From: Ovis canadensis
Lineage: Eukaryota; Chordata; Mammalia; Artiodactyla; Bovidae
Length of the DNA: 64,000 nucleotides
Direction of reading: 5' to 3'
NCBI RefSeq assembly: GCF_042477335.2
Contig: NC_091246.1
Coordinates: 213,465,501-213,529,500, forward strand
Positions 35,785 to 46,890 of this stretch are shown one piece after another. Numbering within the stretch: the first letter of the stretch is position 1; the number at the start of each line of letters is the position of its first letter. Made by a program: the position numbers and the translations under genes. The notes beneath the pieces are model-generated. The model was not told the origin of the DNA, did not search any database, and was given only the letters and a program-made list of their open reading frames with translations.

Positions 35785-35935
35785 AGGGTAGCTTCTCACA
35801 CTTGAATCCCCCAGGAATCTGACTAAAATGAAGATTCTGATTCTTTAGGTCTGGGCTGAGCTCTGAGAGTCTATTTCTCATGAGTGTTCTGGAAATGCTG
35901 ATGCTGCTTGAGCAGGGACAACACTAAGTGGTGAG
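35785..35935 (+). mobile_element. MER5A-like hAT fossil
   Basis: AGATTCTGATTCTTTAGGTC, TGAGCTCTGAGAGTCTATTT and GAAATGCTGATGCTGCTTGA follow MER5A. Confidence 0.6.
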
Positions 35936-36125
35936 GTTCCAGAACAGCGCTCACTGTTCAAAAGAAATGTAAGGCAAGGCAAAAATGTGAGCCATGCACT
36001 TAGTTTTATATTTTCTGGTAGCTACATTAAAAAAATGTAAAAAGAGGGACTTCTCTGATGGTCCAGTGGTTAAGACTTCATGCTTCCACTGTAGGAGGCA
36101 CAGGTTTGATCCCTGGTCGGGGAAG

Positions 36126-36455
36126 CTTCCCTGATAGCTGGACTTCCCTGATAGCTCAGTTGGTAAAGAATCCACCTGCAATGCAGGAGACCCCAGTTCA
36201 ACTTCTGGGTTGGGAAGATCCACTGGAGAAGGGTTAGGCTACCCATTCCACTGTTCTTGGGCTTCTCTCGTGGCTTAGCTGGTAAAGAATCCGCCTGCAA
36301 TGTGGAAGACCTGGGTTTGTTCCCTGGGTTGGGAAGATCCCCTGGAGAAGGGAAAGGCTACCCACTCCAGTATTCTGGCCTGGAGAATTCCATGGAATGT
36401 ATAGTCCATGGGGTCACAAACTGTCAGACATAACTGAATGACTTTCACTTTGTTT
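36126..36455 (+). mobile_element. Dimeric Bov-tA SINE, full length
   Basis: A truncated first monomer (36139-36257, ending TGTTCTTG) is joined to a complete second Bov-tA (GGCTTCTCTCGTGGCTTAGC to ACTGAATGACTTTCACTTTG). The junction is at the same point as in the unit at 28320-28537. CTTCCCTGATAGCT is also duplicated just 5' of the first head. Confidence 0.87.
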
Positions 36456-36462
36456 TCATTTT

Positions 36463-36675
36463 GGGGAAGCTTCCCAGGTGGTGATAGTGGTAAAGAACCC
36501 AACTACCAATGCAAGAGATATAGGAGATGCTGGTTGGATTCCTGGGTGGGGAAGTTCCTCTGAAGGAGGAAATGGCAACCCACTCCAGTATTCTTGCCAG
36601 GAGAATTCCATGAACAGAGGACCCTGGCGGGTTACAGTCCATGGGGTCACAAAAGAGTCAGACATGACTGAGCAT

Positions 36676-36676
<1 letters not shown>
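36463..36676 (+). mobile_element. Bov-tA SINE with CA-repeat tail
   Basis: GGGAAGCTTCCCAGGTGGTG to GACATGACTGAGCATG. The tail runs directly into a (CA)n tract. Confidence 0.9.

Positions 36677-36704
<28 letters not shown>
36677..36704. repeat. (CA)n microsatellite at a SINE tail
   Basis: About 14 CA units between the Bov-tA and the resumed CHR SINE; probably grown from the SINE tail. Confidence 0.92.
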
Positions 36705-36707
<3 letters not shown>

Positions 36708-36751
36708 GGAAGTAAGATTCCTCATGCTGCATGGTGCAGCCAAAAAAAAAA

Positions 36752-37364
36752 GACAAACAAAGGATAAAATACAAAGAAAAAGGAAAGTGACACAAGCTGG
36801 AGATAAAACAATCCCAAGGAAAACAAACATGCCTCTAAACCCTTAACCTCTATTTGCTTTCTCACTTTCTCGCCTTAGTTCCTAGGCTACACATAAGAAG
36901 ATAACTTTGGGAGACTTTTTTCCTGCCTTGGTCTAGAAACAGGAGGAGACTTGATGCTGCCACTGAGCCATATAAAACCAGGCTAAGAGGGTCCCTCCTG
37001 AGTCTTCTACAGAATTTGCTTCTATAAGCCGTAGAACTGGAGGACCATTGACTTCATATTCCCTTCAAGGCATGAATTCTTTCAGAAACAAGAACAGTCA
37101 GCCCTTCCTTGAGAATTTTCAGAAAGAGTTCACCATCTTGATAAGACATCCCTTTCTGTTTTTAAGAAATGTTACAAAACTATTTCTATCATGTTGAAAT
37201 TTACCTCCATTCAATGTTCATCTGCTCATCCAAGTCCCATTTTCCAGAACTATGCAAAATATATGTCATCGTTATCCTTTAAATAATTGGAGACAGATGT
37301 TCTGGCGTGCTTGTCCTAGATCTCTTCCTGTTCAAGTCTGCCAACACCTACATATCAGTTTGAG
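36752..37364. other. Intergenic sequence, nothing recognised
   Basis: Unique sequence without a supported gene or repeat. Confidence 0.4.
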
Positions 37365-37545
37365 AGCAATATATATAATACTATAATTGTTCAGAAAAAG
37401 GATTAGTTAAGTAAGCTGTAGTCAATCCATACAGTGGATTATTATGCAGCCATTAAAAAATGATGATTGAAATGCAGATTTATTGACCTGGAAAGATTTT
37501 AACCATATGTTAAATGATTAAAAAGCATGCTAGCAAGCCATGCTA
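37365..37545 (+). mobile_element. L1 fragment
   Basis: AGTCAATCCATACAGTGGAT and ATTATGCAGCCATTAAAAAA with AACCATATGTTAAATGATTA are old L1 3' text. The BovB follows directly. Confidence 0.65.
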
Positions 37546-37552
37546 GCTTACT

Positions 37553-38066
37553 CCTTGGAAGAAAACTTATGACCAATCTAGACAGCACATTAAAAAGCAG
37601 AGACATTACTTTAGCAACAAAGGTCCATCTAGTCAAGCCTATGGCTTTTCCAGTAGTCATGTATGGATGTGAGAGTTGGACTATAAAGAAACCTGAGCAC
37701 CGAAGAATTGATGCTTTTGAACTGTGGTGTTGGAGAAGGCTCTTGAGAGTCCCTTGGACTGCAAGGAGATCCAACACTCCATCCTAAAGGAAATCAGTCC
37801 TGAATATTCATTGGAAGGACTGGTGCTGAAGCTGAAACTCCAATACTTTGGCCAAGTGATGCAAAGAAATGATTCATTGGAAAAGACCCTGATGCTGGGA
37901 AAGATTGAAGGCGCGGGGAGAAGGGGACGACAGAGGATGAGGTGGTTGGATGGCATCACCGACTCAATGGACATGGGTTTGGATGGACCCCGGGAGTTGG
38001 TGATGGACAGGGAGGCCTGGCGTGCTGCGGACATGACTGAGCGACTGAACTGAACTGAACTGAGAC
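37553..38066 (+). mobile_element. BovB LINE 3' end with residual reverse-transcriptase frames
   Basis: The longest BovB piece here. Frame 37527-37787 carries TNLDSTLKSRDITLATKVHL, MYGCESWTIKKPEHRRIDAF and [13 protein letters not shown] frameshift near 37780 moves the rest ([37 protein letters not shown]) to 37724-38053. The end is ACTGAACTGAACTGAACTGA. 5' truncated and broken. Confidence 0.95.
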
Positions 38067-38701
38067 ATGTTGTAGGAGCATGTGTTGTAGGAGTGTGCTT
38101 AATTATCCTTAGGAAGCAAGAATTTCTGCTCAAGGTGAAGATGAGGTGTGAGGTCAGGTTTGAGGAAAGAGGAGAAAGTGTGAACATGTCATTTAGAAGA
38201 GGGAGAAGAGCAAAGAGATTGCTTATTTGCTAGGCAGCATTAAAGGTGAGCACACTAGAATTCAGTGGCCATAAAATCATGCTTAAGGCCCCCCTATTTA
38301 TAATCCCTTTTTAAAGAATATGAATTGATCAATGGAAATATTAACTTTACTACTAAAATCATATAACTCTAGACTTTTTGAATTAGAAGATATTTTAAAT
38401 ATTATCATTCAACTTCTTGCTTTCATAGTGAAAAAAACTAGGAGATCAAGGAATTTAAGATGTTTGCTAAACAAGGTCCCTAGGAAAATTAGTGGCAGAA
38501 CTCATACCTGTTTGGTGGGGAAAAGAATAAATAATTGAATGGTGTCTCCCCCAAACATAGACTACACATCAATAACTAGAATGTATAGATTCCAGATAAA
38601 TATAACACTTTCTTGCTACAGATATACAATAACAAGATGGGAGTTTTAAGTGTTGTGAAGGATGGTTCTTGCATTACAGTGGAGTTAGTCTAAATTACCC
38701 T
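38067..38701. other. Intergenic sequence, nothing recognised
   Basis: AT-rich unique sequence; no gene or repeat family recognised. Confidence 0.4.
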
Positions 38702-38710
38702 TCTAATTCT

Positions 38711-38987
38711 TTTTCATTTAAACTTTTATGTATTTATTTTTGGTTGCACTGGGTTTTTACTGCTGTGCATGGGCTTTCTCTGGCTGCAGTGAGTGGGCTT
38801 CTCATTGCAGTGGCATCTCTTGTTGCAAAGCACAGGCTCTGGGCATGCAGGCCTCAGTAGTTGCAGCTTGCAAGCCCTAGAGCTCAGGCTCAGAAGTTGT
38901 GGTGAACAGGATATGGGATCTACCTGGACCAGGGATCGAATTGGCAAACGGACCCTTATCTACTGCTCTACCAGGGAAGCCCTACTC
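38711..38987 (-). mobile_element. CHR-2-type SINE
   Basis: TTTTGGTTGCACTGGGTTTT to CTCTACCAGGGAAGCCC, flanked by TCTAATTCT at 38702-38710 and 38988-38996. Confidence 0.9.
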
Positions 38988-38996
38988 TCTAATTCT

Positions 38997-40448
38997 GATG
39001 TTGTACACTTCAGAGGAAGTGTTCAAGAATACGGCGCACTAAAAGCACCCCACTGGCAGCGTCAGGACTGCTAGGATAACTAAGGCCAACAGCTCACGTA
39101 AAACCTCCTCCCCTAAAGCCTTCAATTACAGCTTTTGAAATAACAGAACTGGCTGAAGCCCCTTATTTCCTCTACCCATGCTACAATACCTGTGTTTATC
39201 CAGCAGGAAATGTCCATAAAACAAGCAGCCAGAGGAGGAGGTAGGAGACGTAGATGCTTGAATAATAAAAAGGACAGATAATTTGTCTTGAATAATTGAT
39301 GCACTGAGGCTCCAAGGCTATTAATCTGACAAGCATTTCTAATGGTGCTAAAACTAACCCAAACGTTTCCCATCACCAGCCAATGAATGGACCACAGTTT
39401 GCTCCAAAGTTCACACTGTAAAGAAAGGACAATTACATTGCTATTCCAATAAACAGGAATGGCCACCGCAGGGAAAATGTCTGTAGACACAATTTGGGAA
39501 CGTTTTCTCCAATCCAGTTTGCTCCATAGCATGATTGTACTTGTAAAATTTTTCTATAGGATATTGGGAAAGAACTGGGGAATGATAAGGACAGATATAC
39601 CATGTCCACTGATAACCGCCATGTGTCGAGGCTGGTAGATTCCACCGGAGCCCTGTCAGATTCAGTTTATTATTTATGTAGACAGCAAAAAGAGCAAGGA
39701 GTGAAGGTGCCAGCTCCTTGCGTCCTCTGTCTCACAGAGGGATCAGGTGACTACAACATGAATCACAGGAAGCTCTGTTGCCGAGAAGTCATCGCCAAGC
39801 GGAGCTAATCAGTTTAAAGCCTGCAGCTGTGTCCTCACAGTGGGGACAAGGTCTCAGACCTCATCGGAGGCTGGAAATGAGGAGGAAGATGGGAGACAAG
39901 TGAGAAATGGCCTGATAGCATCTTCTCACAAACCTCTCCTGTTCTGAGACAATCCAGGGCCCATGTGGAGACATGCACAGATCACCAGGGCAGAGCCGTC
40001 CCCCTACACCATGGTGGGCTTAGAGTCTCTGGGGAAAGATGATGAACAAGAGGGAGGAGTCTGACGTGAGAAGTCAGTCAAAATAGTCAACAAGGCTCTG
40101 ATTAGAGAGCTGAGTCACTGACTGGTTAGCAAAGGAAAGAGGATAAACAGGCAGCTCCGGCTCATGGAGGTGGGACCCACCAGGAGTAAGGAACTGACAA
40201 ACAGCCCATTGGACACAATGGTGGAAACAAGCAGGAAAAACTTTGGTGTAAAAGAGAGATCCAAACAGTTGTTTGCTTAGCACTCTATACTCCACAGTAA
40301 AGACACTGTGTTCAAAACAAAAACAAAAATTGATAAAATTTTAGATTTGGAAGGAATCTTAGACATGATATAATGTGAAGATTTCCAAACATTGAAAGTT
40401 TTTAGCTCCAGAACTCACTGTTCAAACAAAAACCCACGAGAAGCGAAG
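38997..40448. other. Repeat-free intergenic stretch
   Basis: About 1.45 kb without any recognised young repeat; TTTTAGATTTGGAAGGAATC near 40340 may be an old repeat. The 136-aa minus-strand frame (39122-39532) has no domain. A candidate for conserved non-coding sequence, but conservation cannot be judged here. Confidence 0.4.
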
Positions 40449-40665
40449 TGTGTGCATGCTAAGTCTCTTCAATCGTGTCTGACTTTGCAATCCTATGGAC
40501 TGTAGCCCACTAGGCTCCTCTGTCCATGGGATTCTCCGGACAAGAATACTGGAGTGAGTTGCCGTGCCCTCCTCCAGGGGGTCTTCCCAGCCCAGGGATC
40601 GAACCTGTGTCTCCTGCAGCTCCTGCATTGCAGGTGGATTCTCTACCCCTGAGCCACTAGGGGAA
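40449..40665 (-). mobile_element. Bov-tA SINE
   Basis: GTGTGTGCATGCTAAGTCTC to CCCCTGAGCCACTAGGGGAA, with a short duplication in the CTCCTGCA region. Confidence 0.9.
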
Positions 40666-40769
40666 GGAAAGGGGGACAGTCTATCCCACTCCACCATTTT
40701 CTAATCCCATCCACTGCTCTGGGGGGCCTTGAGGACATGCCCAGAGCAAGTAGAGAAACCCCCTAATTT

Positions 40770-40915
40770 AGCTGAATTCTTGCAGTTTACGGATAAGGAA
40801 ACTAAGGTCCAGAAAGGTGAGGCTATTTTTCCAAGGTTAAACTTTTAGTTTAGAGAAACAGCTTGCACATCTGAGCATTTCTTCACACTATAGTGCTGTT
40901 TCTACTAAACTATCA
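40770..40915 (+). mobile_element. Probable MIR fragment
   Basis: CAGTTTACGGATAAGGAAAC and TAAGGTCCAGAAAGGTGAGG match the MIR core. Confidence 0.5.
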
Positions 40916-41042
40916 TTTCTAAACTGCCACACAGCTTGATTTAGTAATACAAAATCGCACCAGTAAGGAATTGTTCCCAAGAAAAACTGACTTTTAGAAT
41001 TCTATAGTTCTGAGACTGAAATTATACTTTTAAAATTCACTT

Positions 41043-41348
41043 TTTGGACATCTCTGGTAGTACAGTGGATAAGAATCTACCTGCCAGCGCTGGGGACAGG
41101 GGTTCGATCCCTGGTCTGGGAGGATTCCATGTGCTATGGAGCAACTAAGCATGTTTGCCACAACTACTGAGACTTCGAGCCAAAAGTACTGAAGCCCGCC
41201 CACCTAAAGCCTGTGCTCCACAACCAGAGAAAACACTGCAGTTGAGAAGCCCGCTCACCACAAACCAAAGAGTAGCCCTTGCTCGCTGCAACAAGAGAAA
41301 GCCTGCGTGCAGCAATGAGGACGCAGCACAGCCAAAATAAATAAATAG
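41043..41348 (+). mobile_element. CHR-2-type SINE
   Basis: TGGACATCTCTGGTAGTACA to CAGCCAAAATAAATAAATAG; TTCACTT at 41036-41042 and 41349-41355 is the likely target duplication. Confidence 0.92.
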
Positions 41349-41371
41349 TTCACTTAAAAAATTAATAAATA

Positions 41372-41631
41372 GGACTTCCCTGCTGGTCCAGTGGTTAAGA
41401 ATCTGCCTGCTGATGCAGGGGACATAGGTTTGATCCCTGGTCCGGGAAGATTCCACATGCCTCGGGGCAACAAAATCTGTGCGCCACGACTACTGAGCCC
41501 AGCTGCCTTACAGCTCAGGAGCTGGCAACAGAAAAGCTACTGCAGTGAGAAGCCTGTGCACCTCTGCTAGAGAAAGGCCACCTACAGCAGTGAAGACCCA
41601 GCATAGCCAGAAATAAATAAATAAAAATAAA
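41372..41631 (+). mobile_element. CHR-2-type SINE
   Basis: GGACTTCCCTGCTGGTCCAG to AGCCAGAAATAAATAAATAA, head to tail with the preceding copy and 17 bp beyond its target duplication. Confidence 0.93.
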
Positions 41632-42611
41632 TTACTTTTTTCTTCTACTAGACTAGTTCCATGGCATCAAGAATAGCTTCTATTTTTAGTAATTTAAGCA
41701 TTATAAGACATTTAAGAATATGTGACTTTAATGTTTCATTGCATTTTCTACCAATATTTTAGTTTAGTCTCAGACGTAAAATACTTCCCAAAGGAGAGCA
41801 TCTCCAATTTGTAAGTTATGTCAACAAGAAAATATGATGAATTAATATAAATCAGATTTATTGCCAACTTTTCATGAATAAATGTATTTTGTTAAGTAGC
41901 TTGTTAATTAAATAGGAGTATGATAAGATAAATGATCATAATACAAATAAGTTATAGCCCCACGTTTCTTGTTATTTTCAGAGAGAAATGTTGTAACAGC
42001 CATGAACAGGAAAACGTTATACTTTCAATGCCAAAATTCAAATATAATTTTGGCACTGCTAGTCCATCATTATATGAAAATTAAATTAAAAAGACACCGG
42101 TACACACTCTTAATGATTAATATTCTGCACAGGTTTTGAGCAAGACATGGATAAATGAAATGCTGACAATTTATCATATGCTGTGACAAATGAGTGTAAT
42201 AGACAAGATCACCAACTTTGAATATCAAGATATATTTGAAGATTCCTTGTCTTCTCCCTACCCAAAGAAACCAAATGTATTATCTGGCTTCTGCTTGCAT
42301 CACAATGAGTAACAATTTACTGAGGTTCTGCAGCATGCGTTGGGCCCCCATCCAAAACAATAAGGGTTTTTAGAAAACAGCTATCCTAATGTAGCTTGTT
42401 CTTCTTGAGCAGGCATAGGACATAGAAAGATAAATTAGTCAAGGAAACATATTTTGCATCAAATTATTACTAGAGGCAATGGATGCAGCCCCCAAACAGA
42501 AGTGACAAAGGATTTCTCTAGAGGAGGGAGTCTTCTCGAGGGTAGGATGGCTTGAAGGAGAGGAGTTCTTAGATAAGCAAAGGGAAGGTCTTCACAGTAT
42601 GCACTATCACA
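41632..42611. other. AT-rich intergenic sequence, nothing recognised
   Basis: No gene or repeat family recognised. Confidence 0.4.
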
Positions 42612-42845
42612 GGTCTGCTGCTGCTAAGTCGCTTCAGTCGTGTCCGACTCTGTGCGACCCCATAGATGGCAGCCCACCAGGCTCCCCCGTCCCTGGGGTT
42701 CTCCAGGCAAGAACACTGGAGTGGGTTGCCATTTCCTTCCCCAATGCATGAAAGTGAAAAGTGAAGTCGCTCAGTCGCTCAGTCGTGCCAGACTCTTAGT
42801 GACCCCATGGATTCCAGCCTACCAGGCTCCTCCGTCTATAGGTCT
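42612..42845. mobile_element. Bov-A2 SINE (dimeric)
   Basis: GGTCTGCTGCTGCTAAGTCG, both monomers, and the AAAGTGAAAAGTGAAG linker. The second monomer is cut off after CCTCCGTCTATAGG. CGCTCAGT is doubled in the second monomer. Confidence 0.93.
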
Positions 42846-43005
42846 AGAAGGACTATGGGTGTATGCACTGAGGTATGTATGGATGAGTTTGGCTGGAAGA
42901 GAGGAGCTGGGAAGGGAAGCACATTTGTTGTCGGTGATCACACAATGAAATGTGGTTCTTACAGGTTAGAAGAGACAAGATGAGGATCCTTGAAAACAAA
43001 CCTAT

Positions 43006-43255
43006 GGGACTTTCCTGGTGGCCCAGTGGTTGAGAACCCACCTGCCAATGCAGGAAATGTAGGTTCGATCCCTGGTCCATGAAGATCTCACATGCCAAGG
43101 AGAAACTAAGCCTGCGCACCACCACAAAAGAGGCCTCCACAATGAGTAGCCCACACCCTGCAACAAGAGAGTGGCCATAATTTGCTATATCTAGAGAAGG
43201 CCCAAGTGCAGCAACCAAGACCCAGTGCAGCCAAAAATAAAGAAATAAATAAACA
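43006..43255 (+). mobile_element. CHR-2-type SINE
   Basis: GGGACTTTCCTGGTGGCCCA to CAGCCAAAAATAAAGAAATA. Confidence 0.92.
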
Positions 43256-44347
43256 GTTAAAAGAAAGAAAAACAAAAACTGAAGCTATGTGGGGACCTTC
43301 CAACGAGGGAATGCAAGGAGACTGAATGAAGGAGCTTTCCACTGGAAATCATAAATTACTGTCGGCCAATCGGGGAGTTTCGGGGAAGGTCAGTCTGGCA
43401 AGAGCTACGTAAAGGTTTGGTTTGAGGAAGATTAGAAGCATGAATACCAGTTAGAAAACAGATGTTTTAGTTACTGGTCTAGTCACCCAGTGATGAAAAG
43501 CTGGGAGAAATCAAGATGACTGAAGCTTCTAGTATGGGTGATTAGGAGTCTTTATAGTTGCTGAATGAATGAGAGAACAAGAAAGCAAGGGACGAAATTC
43601 AGAGCAAGCGCTGGTTTAAAAGGGAAAGATGGTAAGTTTAGGTTAGACAAACTGAATTTATAGTGATGACTGAATAGAGAGGTGAAGGTCCTCAGGAAAC
43701 AGTAGGAGCTGGGAGGCTAAAGTCTAACCACAATCAAAGCTGTAGACATAAGTTTGGAGTTAATCTCCAGAGAGGTCCACATTTAAGCCAGGTCAACATT
43801 TAAGGCAGTAGAAGCATCCTACACTGGAAGCTCGTGTACAGAAAATAACAGAAGGTTGAAGAATGAGTGTGAGACATGTTCAAATTTAGGGAAAAGAAAG
43901 AGGAGTTGGAACTAACAGAGAACCCAGAAATGACGTAATCTGAGAATTAAGTGGAGACACAGGACAATGTAACGTTGTCCATGCTGACTGGGTCAGAGAG
44001 GTTACAGAGAATGGCATCAAAGTTCATTAATAACTTTGGAAAGAATAGCTTCAGGAAAATAAGGTGGAAGCTAAAGTGCAATGGTTAAAGAGTAATGGTG
44101 GAAAAAGCAAGGATAATGTTTAGCAGTAAATAGAAATGAAAGCTATTGAAGAGAAAAGTAAGGGAAAGATGTTAGTCTTAAAAAAAATCTGTGACACAGA
44201 GGCTGAGTACCACAGAGCACCATATTGACCTCTCTGCATTGCAGGGGTGATACATGGTTTGGCTCTGTAAATTTGATTTCTACTCTTAGTAGGTGACATG
44301 CACATCTTTTGATAAAGGACCCTCTACTAATTCCTTATATTCTATTT
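43256..44347. other. Purine-rich intergenic stretch
   Basis: Contains GGTTAGAAGAGACAAG- and AGAGGTTACAGAGAATGG-like text that may be an old interspersed repeat of unassigned family. No gene is supported. Confidence 0.35.
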
Positions 44348-44359
44348 TCTTAAATGCTT

Positions 44360-44645
44360 AAAAAATAATTATACATATTTATTTTCGGCTGTGCCGGGTC
44401 GTCGTCACCACACTGGCTTTGCTCTAGTTGCGATGAGCGGGGCCTATTCTCCAGTTCAGTGTGCAGCCTCTCACTGCAGCAGCTTCTCGTGTTGCGGAGC
44501 ACAGGCTTTAGGACACGTGGACAGTAGCTGTGGCACACAGGCTCAGTTGCTCTGCGGCCTGTGGGATCTTCCTGGATCAGGTATCGAATCTGTGTCTCCT
44601 GCACTGGCAGGCAGATTCTTTACCACTAAACCACCAGGGATGCCC
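44360..44645 (-). mobile_element. CHR-2-type SINE
   Basis: TTATTTTCGGCTGTGCCGGG to TAAACCACCAGGGATGCCC. Perfect target duplication TCTTAAATGCTT at 44348-44359 and 44646-44657. Confidence 0.93.
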
Positions 44646-44745
44646 TCTTAAATGCTTTGTAATCCAAACTATATTCTACAAGTCGGATACAGTGATACAT
44701 TTTGTTCCACTACATAATACTTTGTACTATGAAAGAGTAAATATA

Positions 44746-45021
44746 GGACTTCCCTGATGGTCCAGTGGTAAAGAATTTGCCTGTCAATGCAGGGGACATG
44801 GGTTTGATCCCTGGTCCAGGAAGATCCCACATGCCTCAGGGCAACTAAACCTCCGTGCCACAACTCCTGAGCCCATGCACCCTAAATCCTGTGCTCACCA
44901 AGAGAAGCTACTGCAATGAGAAACCTTAGCACCACAACTAGAGAGCAGCCTCCGCTGGCTGCAACTAGAGAAAGCCCGAGCAAAGCAACAAAGACCCAGT
45001 ACAGTAAAAAAAAAAAAAAAA
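44746..45021 (+). mobile_element. CHR-2-type SINE
   Basis: GGACTTCCCTGATGGTCCAG to an A-run after GACCCAGTACAGT. Opposite orientation to the copy about 100 bp to its left. Confidence 0.93.
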
Positions 45022-45349
45022 TTAAATGTAAAATCTATAAATGTTAAAAAGCAAAACACAAATAATAGTTAACAGGGCTTCAGTAACTGAATCCATCCTA
45101 GAATATTTTGGAACTTGAGTAAACGTAACCCTACCTGTTGGTGACCCATATCCTCTTATGTTACAAAAATCAGCACTGCCTTTTTCTTTAGAAACTTCTT
45201 GCCCAAGCTTCTTACCTATCTGCATCCTCCTTCTCCACAGCTAACTTTTGTTCATTTTCCTATTTTCTTTCCACTTTCCCCCAGACACCTATGTTGTTTG
45301 TATCTTCCTTGAGTCATAAAATGAGCGTAACTAAAATAACCAAGTGTTT

Positions 45350-45545
45350 ACTTAGTGTGTGCACTAACCACTGCACCTGCTTTCCATAGGTTGCGTCATG
45401 TAATCCTCCCATTGCATTTAATGGTTGAGGAAAGCGAAGCAGGGAGAGGTTAAATGACTTACTGGAGATCACAAAGTGTGTATAGTGGAGCCAAGATTAG
45501 AATAAAGGAAGTCTTACTCCAAAGTCAGTAGCCGTCACCAGTTGC
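45350..45545 (+). mobile_element. MIR SINE
   Basis: GTCATGTAATCCTCCCATTG, CAGGGAGAGGTTAAATGACT and GATCACAAAGTGTGTATAGT, then CTTACTCCAAAGTCAGTAG, in MIR order. Confidence 0.75.
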
Positions 45546-46579
45546 CACAGTGCCTCTCACCAGATCCTCTAAGTCTCTTCAGATCTGCATTCTTTCTGTC
45601 ATGAACTTCTTCAGAGTGCTGAATCCATGCAGTAATACTTTCCTGTGATTATGGGCAACCACACGGTGCTAGGGGCTGGGGCTTCAGGCGCTAATTGTAC
45701 GGACACTGGGTGTCCTGTCCAGGTGGGATGGGCAAGTAATTGGAAAGGACTGTGAGGGGTGAATGTCTACAGGCCCTCATGAGGCCAGGGGTGGGGAGGG
45801 CCTTTCCTCAATACTATCACCCCTAGGCAAGTCAGTCTGCTAGCCTCTGTAAGAGACTCTGGAAAAATTATTTAAGCTCTTTTAGGCCTGTAAGTAAAAT
45901 ATAATAGATTATGTAGAAGTGGTCTCCAAAATTTGTCCTTATCTTTCTTCCTCATCATTTATAGCTGGTTTCAACAAGCAACTCTATGTCCATAACTTCC
46001 GATCTCTAACTTCAGTTTGATTCTCTCTTCTGAGCCCTAACTCTAACCAGCGGGCCATGCCAACAGAGAGGATATCCCTGTTTCTGACTCAACCTTTATG
46101 TATTTAAAAACATTGTAAAAAATAATTGACTCTGAAAACCATTATGTGTTGAGAGTGGTGCTGTCCACTCTCACCATCAGTACCACTATTCTTCCAGAAA
46201 TCCAGAGATGAAGTCTTGTTTTCGTTTCTCTTCCTCCTCCCTTGCTCCTGACATCTGAGTGGTCCCAAGCTTTTTTTTATTCCTTCTTCCTTTCCACTTT
46301 TCACTGCCACAGTCTTGACTTCATTAGCAAGCCTAACCATTGCAGTAGCAACATCCCAACTCACCTCTCTATCATGAACCTCTTAAATGATGGTATCAGA
46401 TTAGCCCCCATCCCTCCCTTGTCCCACTGCCTGATCTAGCCTTCCATGCTCATTATGCTCTCATCCCCATTAACTTCTCCACTCTATTCCTCACCACCCT
46501 CCCTCATTCATCTTATACGTACAGGTCAAGTTAACCTCTCACACAAACCGTGAGGCACCTGACCGAGTATGCACCTTCC
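45546..46579. other. Intergenic sequence, nothing firm recognised
   Basis: No gene supported. CACACGGTGCTAGGGGCTGG near 45660 resembles an old repeat tail. Confidence 0.4.
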
Positions 46580-46890
46580 TCTCTGTGGAATACTTCCTCT
46601 GTTTTCGGATGTCCAAATACTGTTCATCCTCAAATGCTCTGTTCAGATGCACTGTTCTCTACAAAATTTTCTCTCCCCTTTGGCTGGAAACGATCTCTTT
46701 TGACATGAACTTACATAGCATTTTGCTACTCTTCTAAGCACTCGACAATTTCTACCTTGTTTGTATAGTTACACATCTTCTCTCTTCTATGTGGTAGTCT
46801 TGAGGGTGTAGAAACTCGTTGAGATTCATTCTCACATGTCCCATTGTCCTTAACAGGAAGTGCTCAAACATATAAACAAGTGAATAATAA
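46580..46890 (+). mobile_element. Probable L2 LINE fragment
   Basis: ACTGTTCATCCTCAAATGCT, CTACAAAATTTTCTCTCCCC and the following CT-rich text fit the L2 3' region. Divergent. Confidence 0.5.

Larger units (their letters stand above)
36046..36751 (+). mobile_element. CHR-type SINE split by a 579-bp SINE cluster
   Basis: Its 5' part is 36046-36125 (GGGACTTCTCTGATGGTCCA to GGTCGGGGAAG). It resumes at 36705-36751 (CGGGGAAGTAAGATTCCTCA to GCAGCCAAAAAAAAAAG). CGGGGAAG occurs on both sides of the insert and acts as target duplication. Confidence 0.85.

Noticed and set aside
37527..38053. Reverse-transcriptase-like frames as a host gene
   Set aside because: They are the 5'-truncated, frameshifted tail of a BovB LINE.
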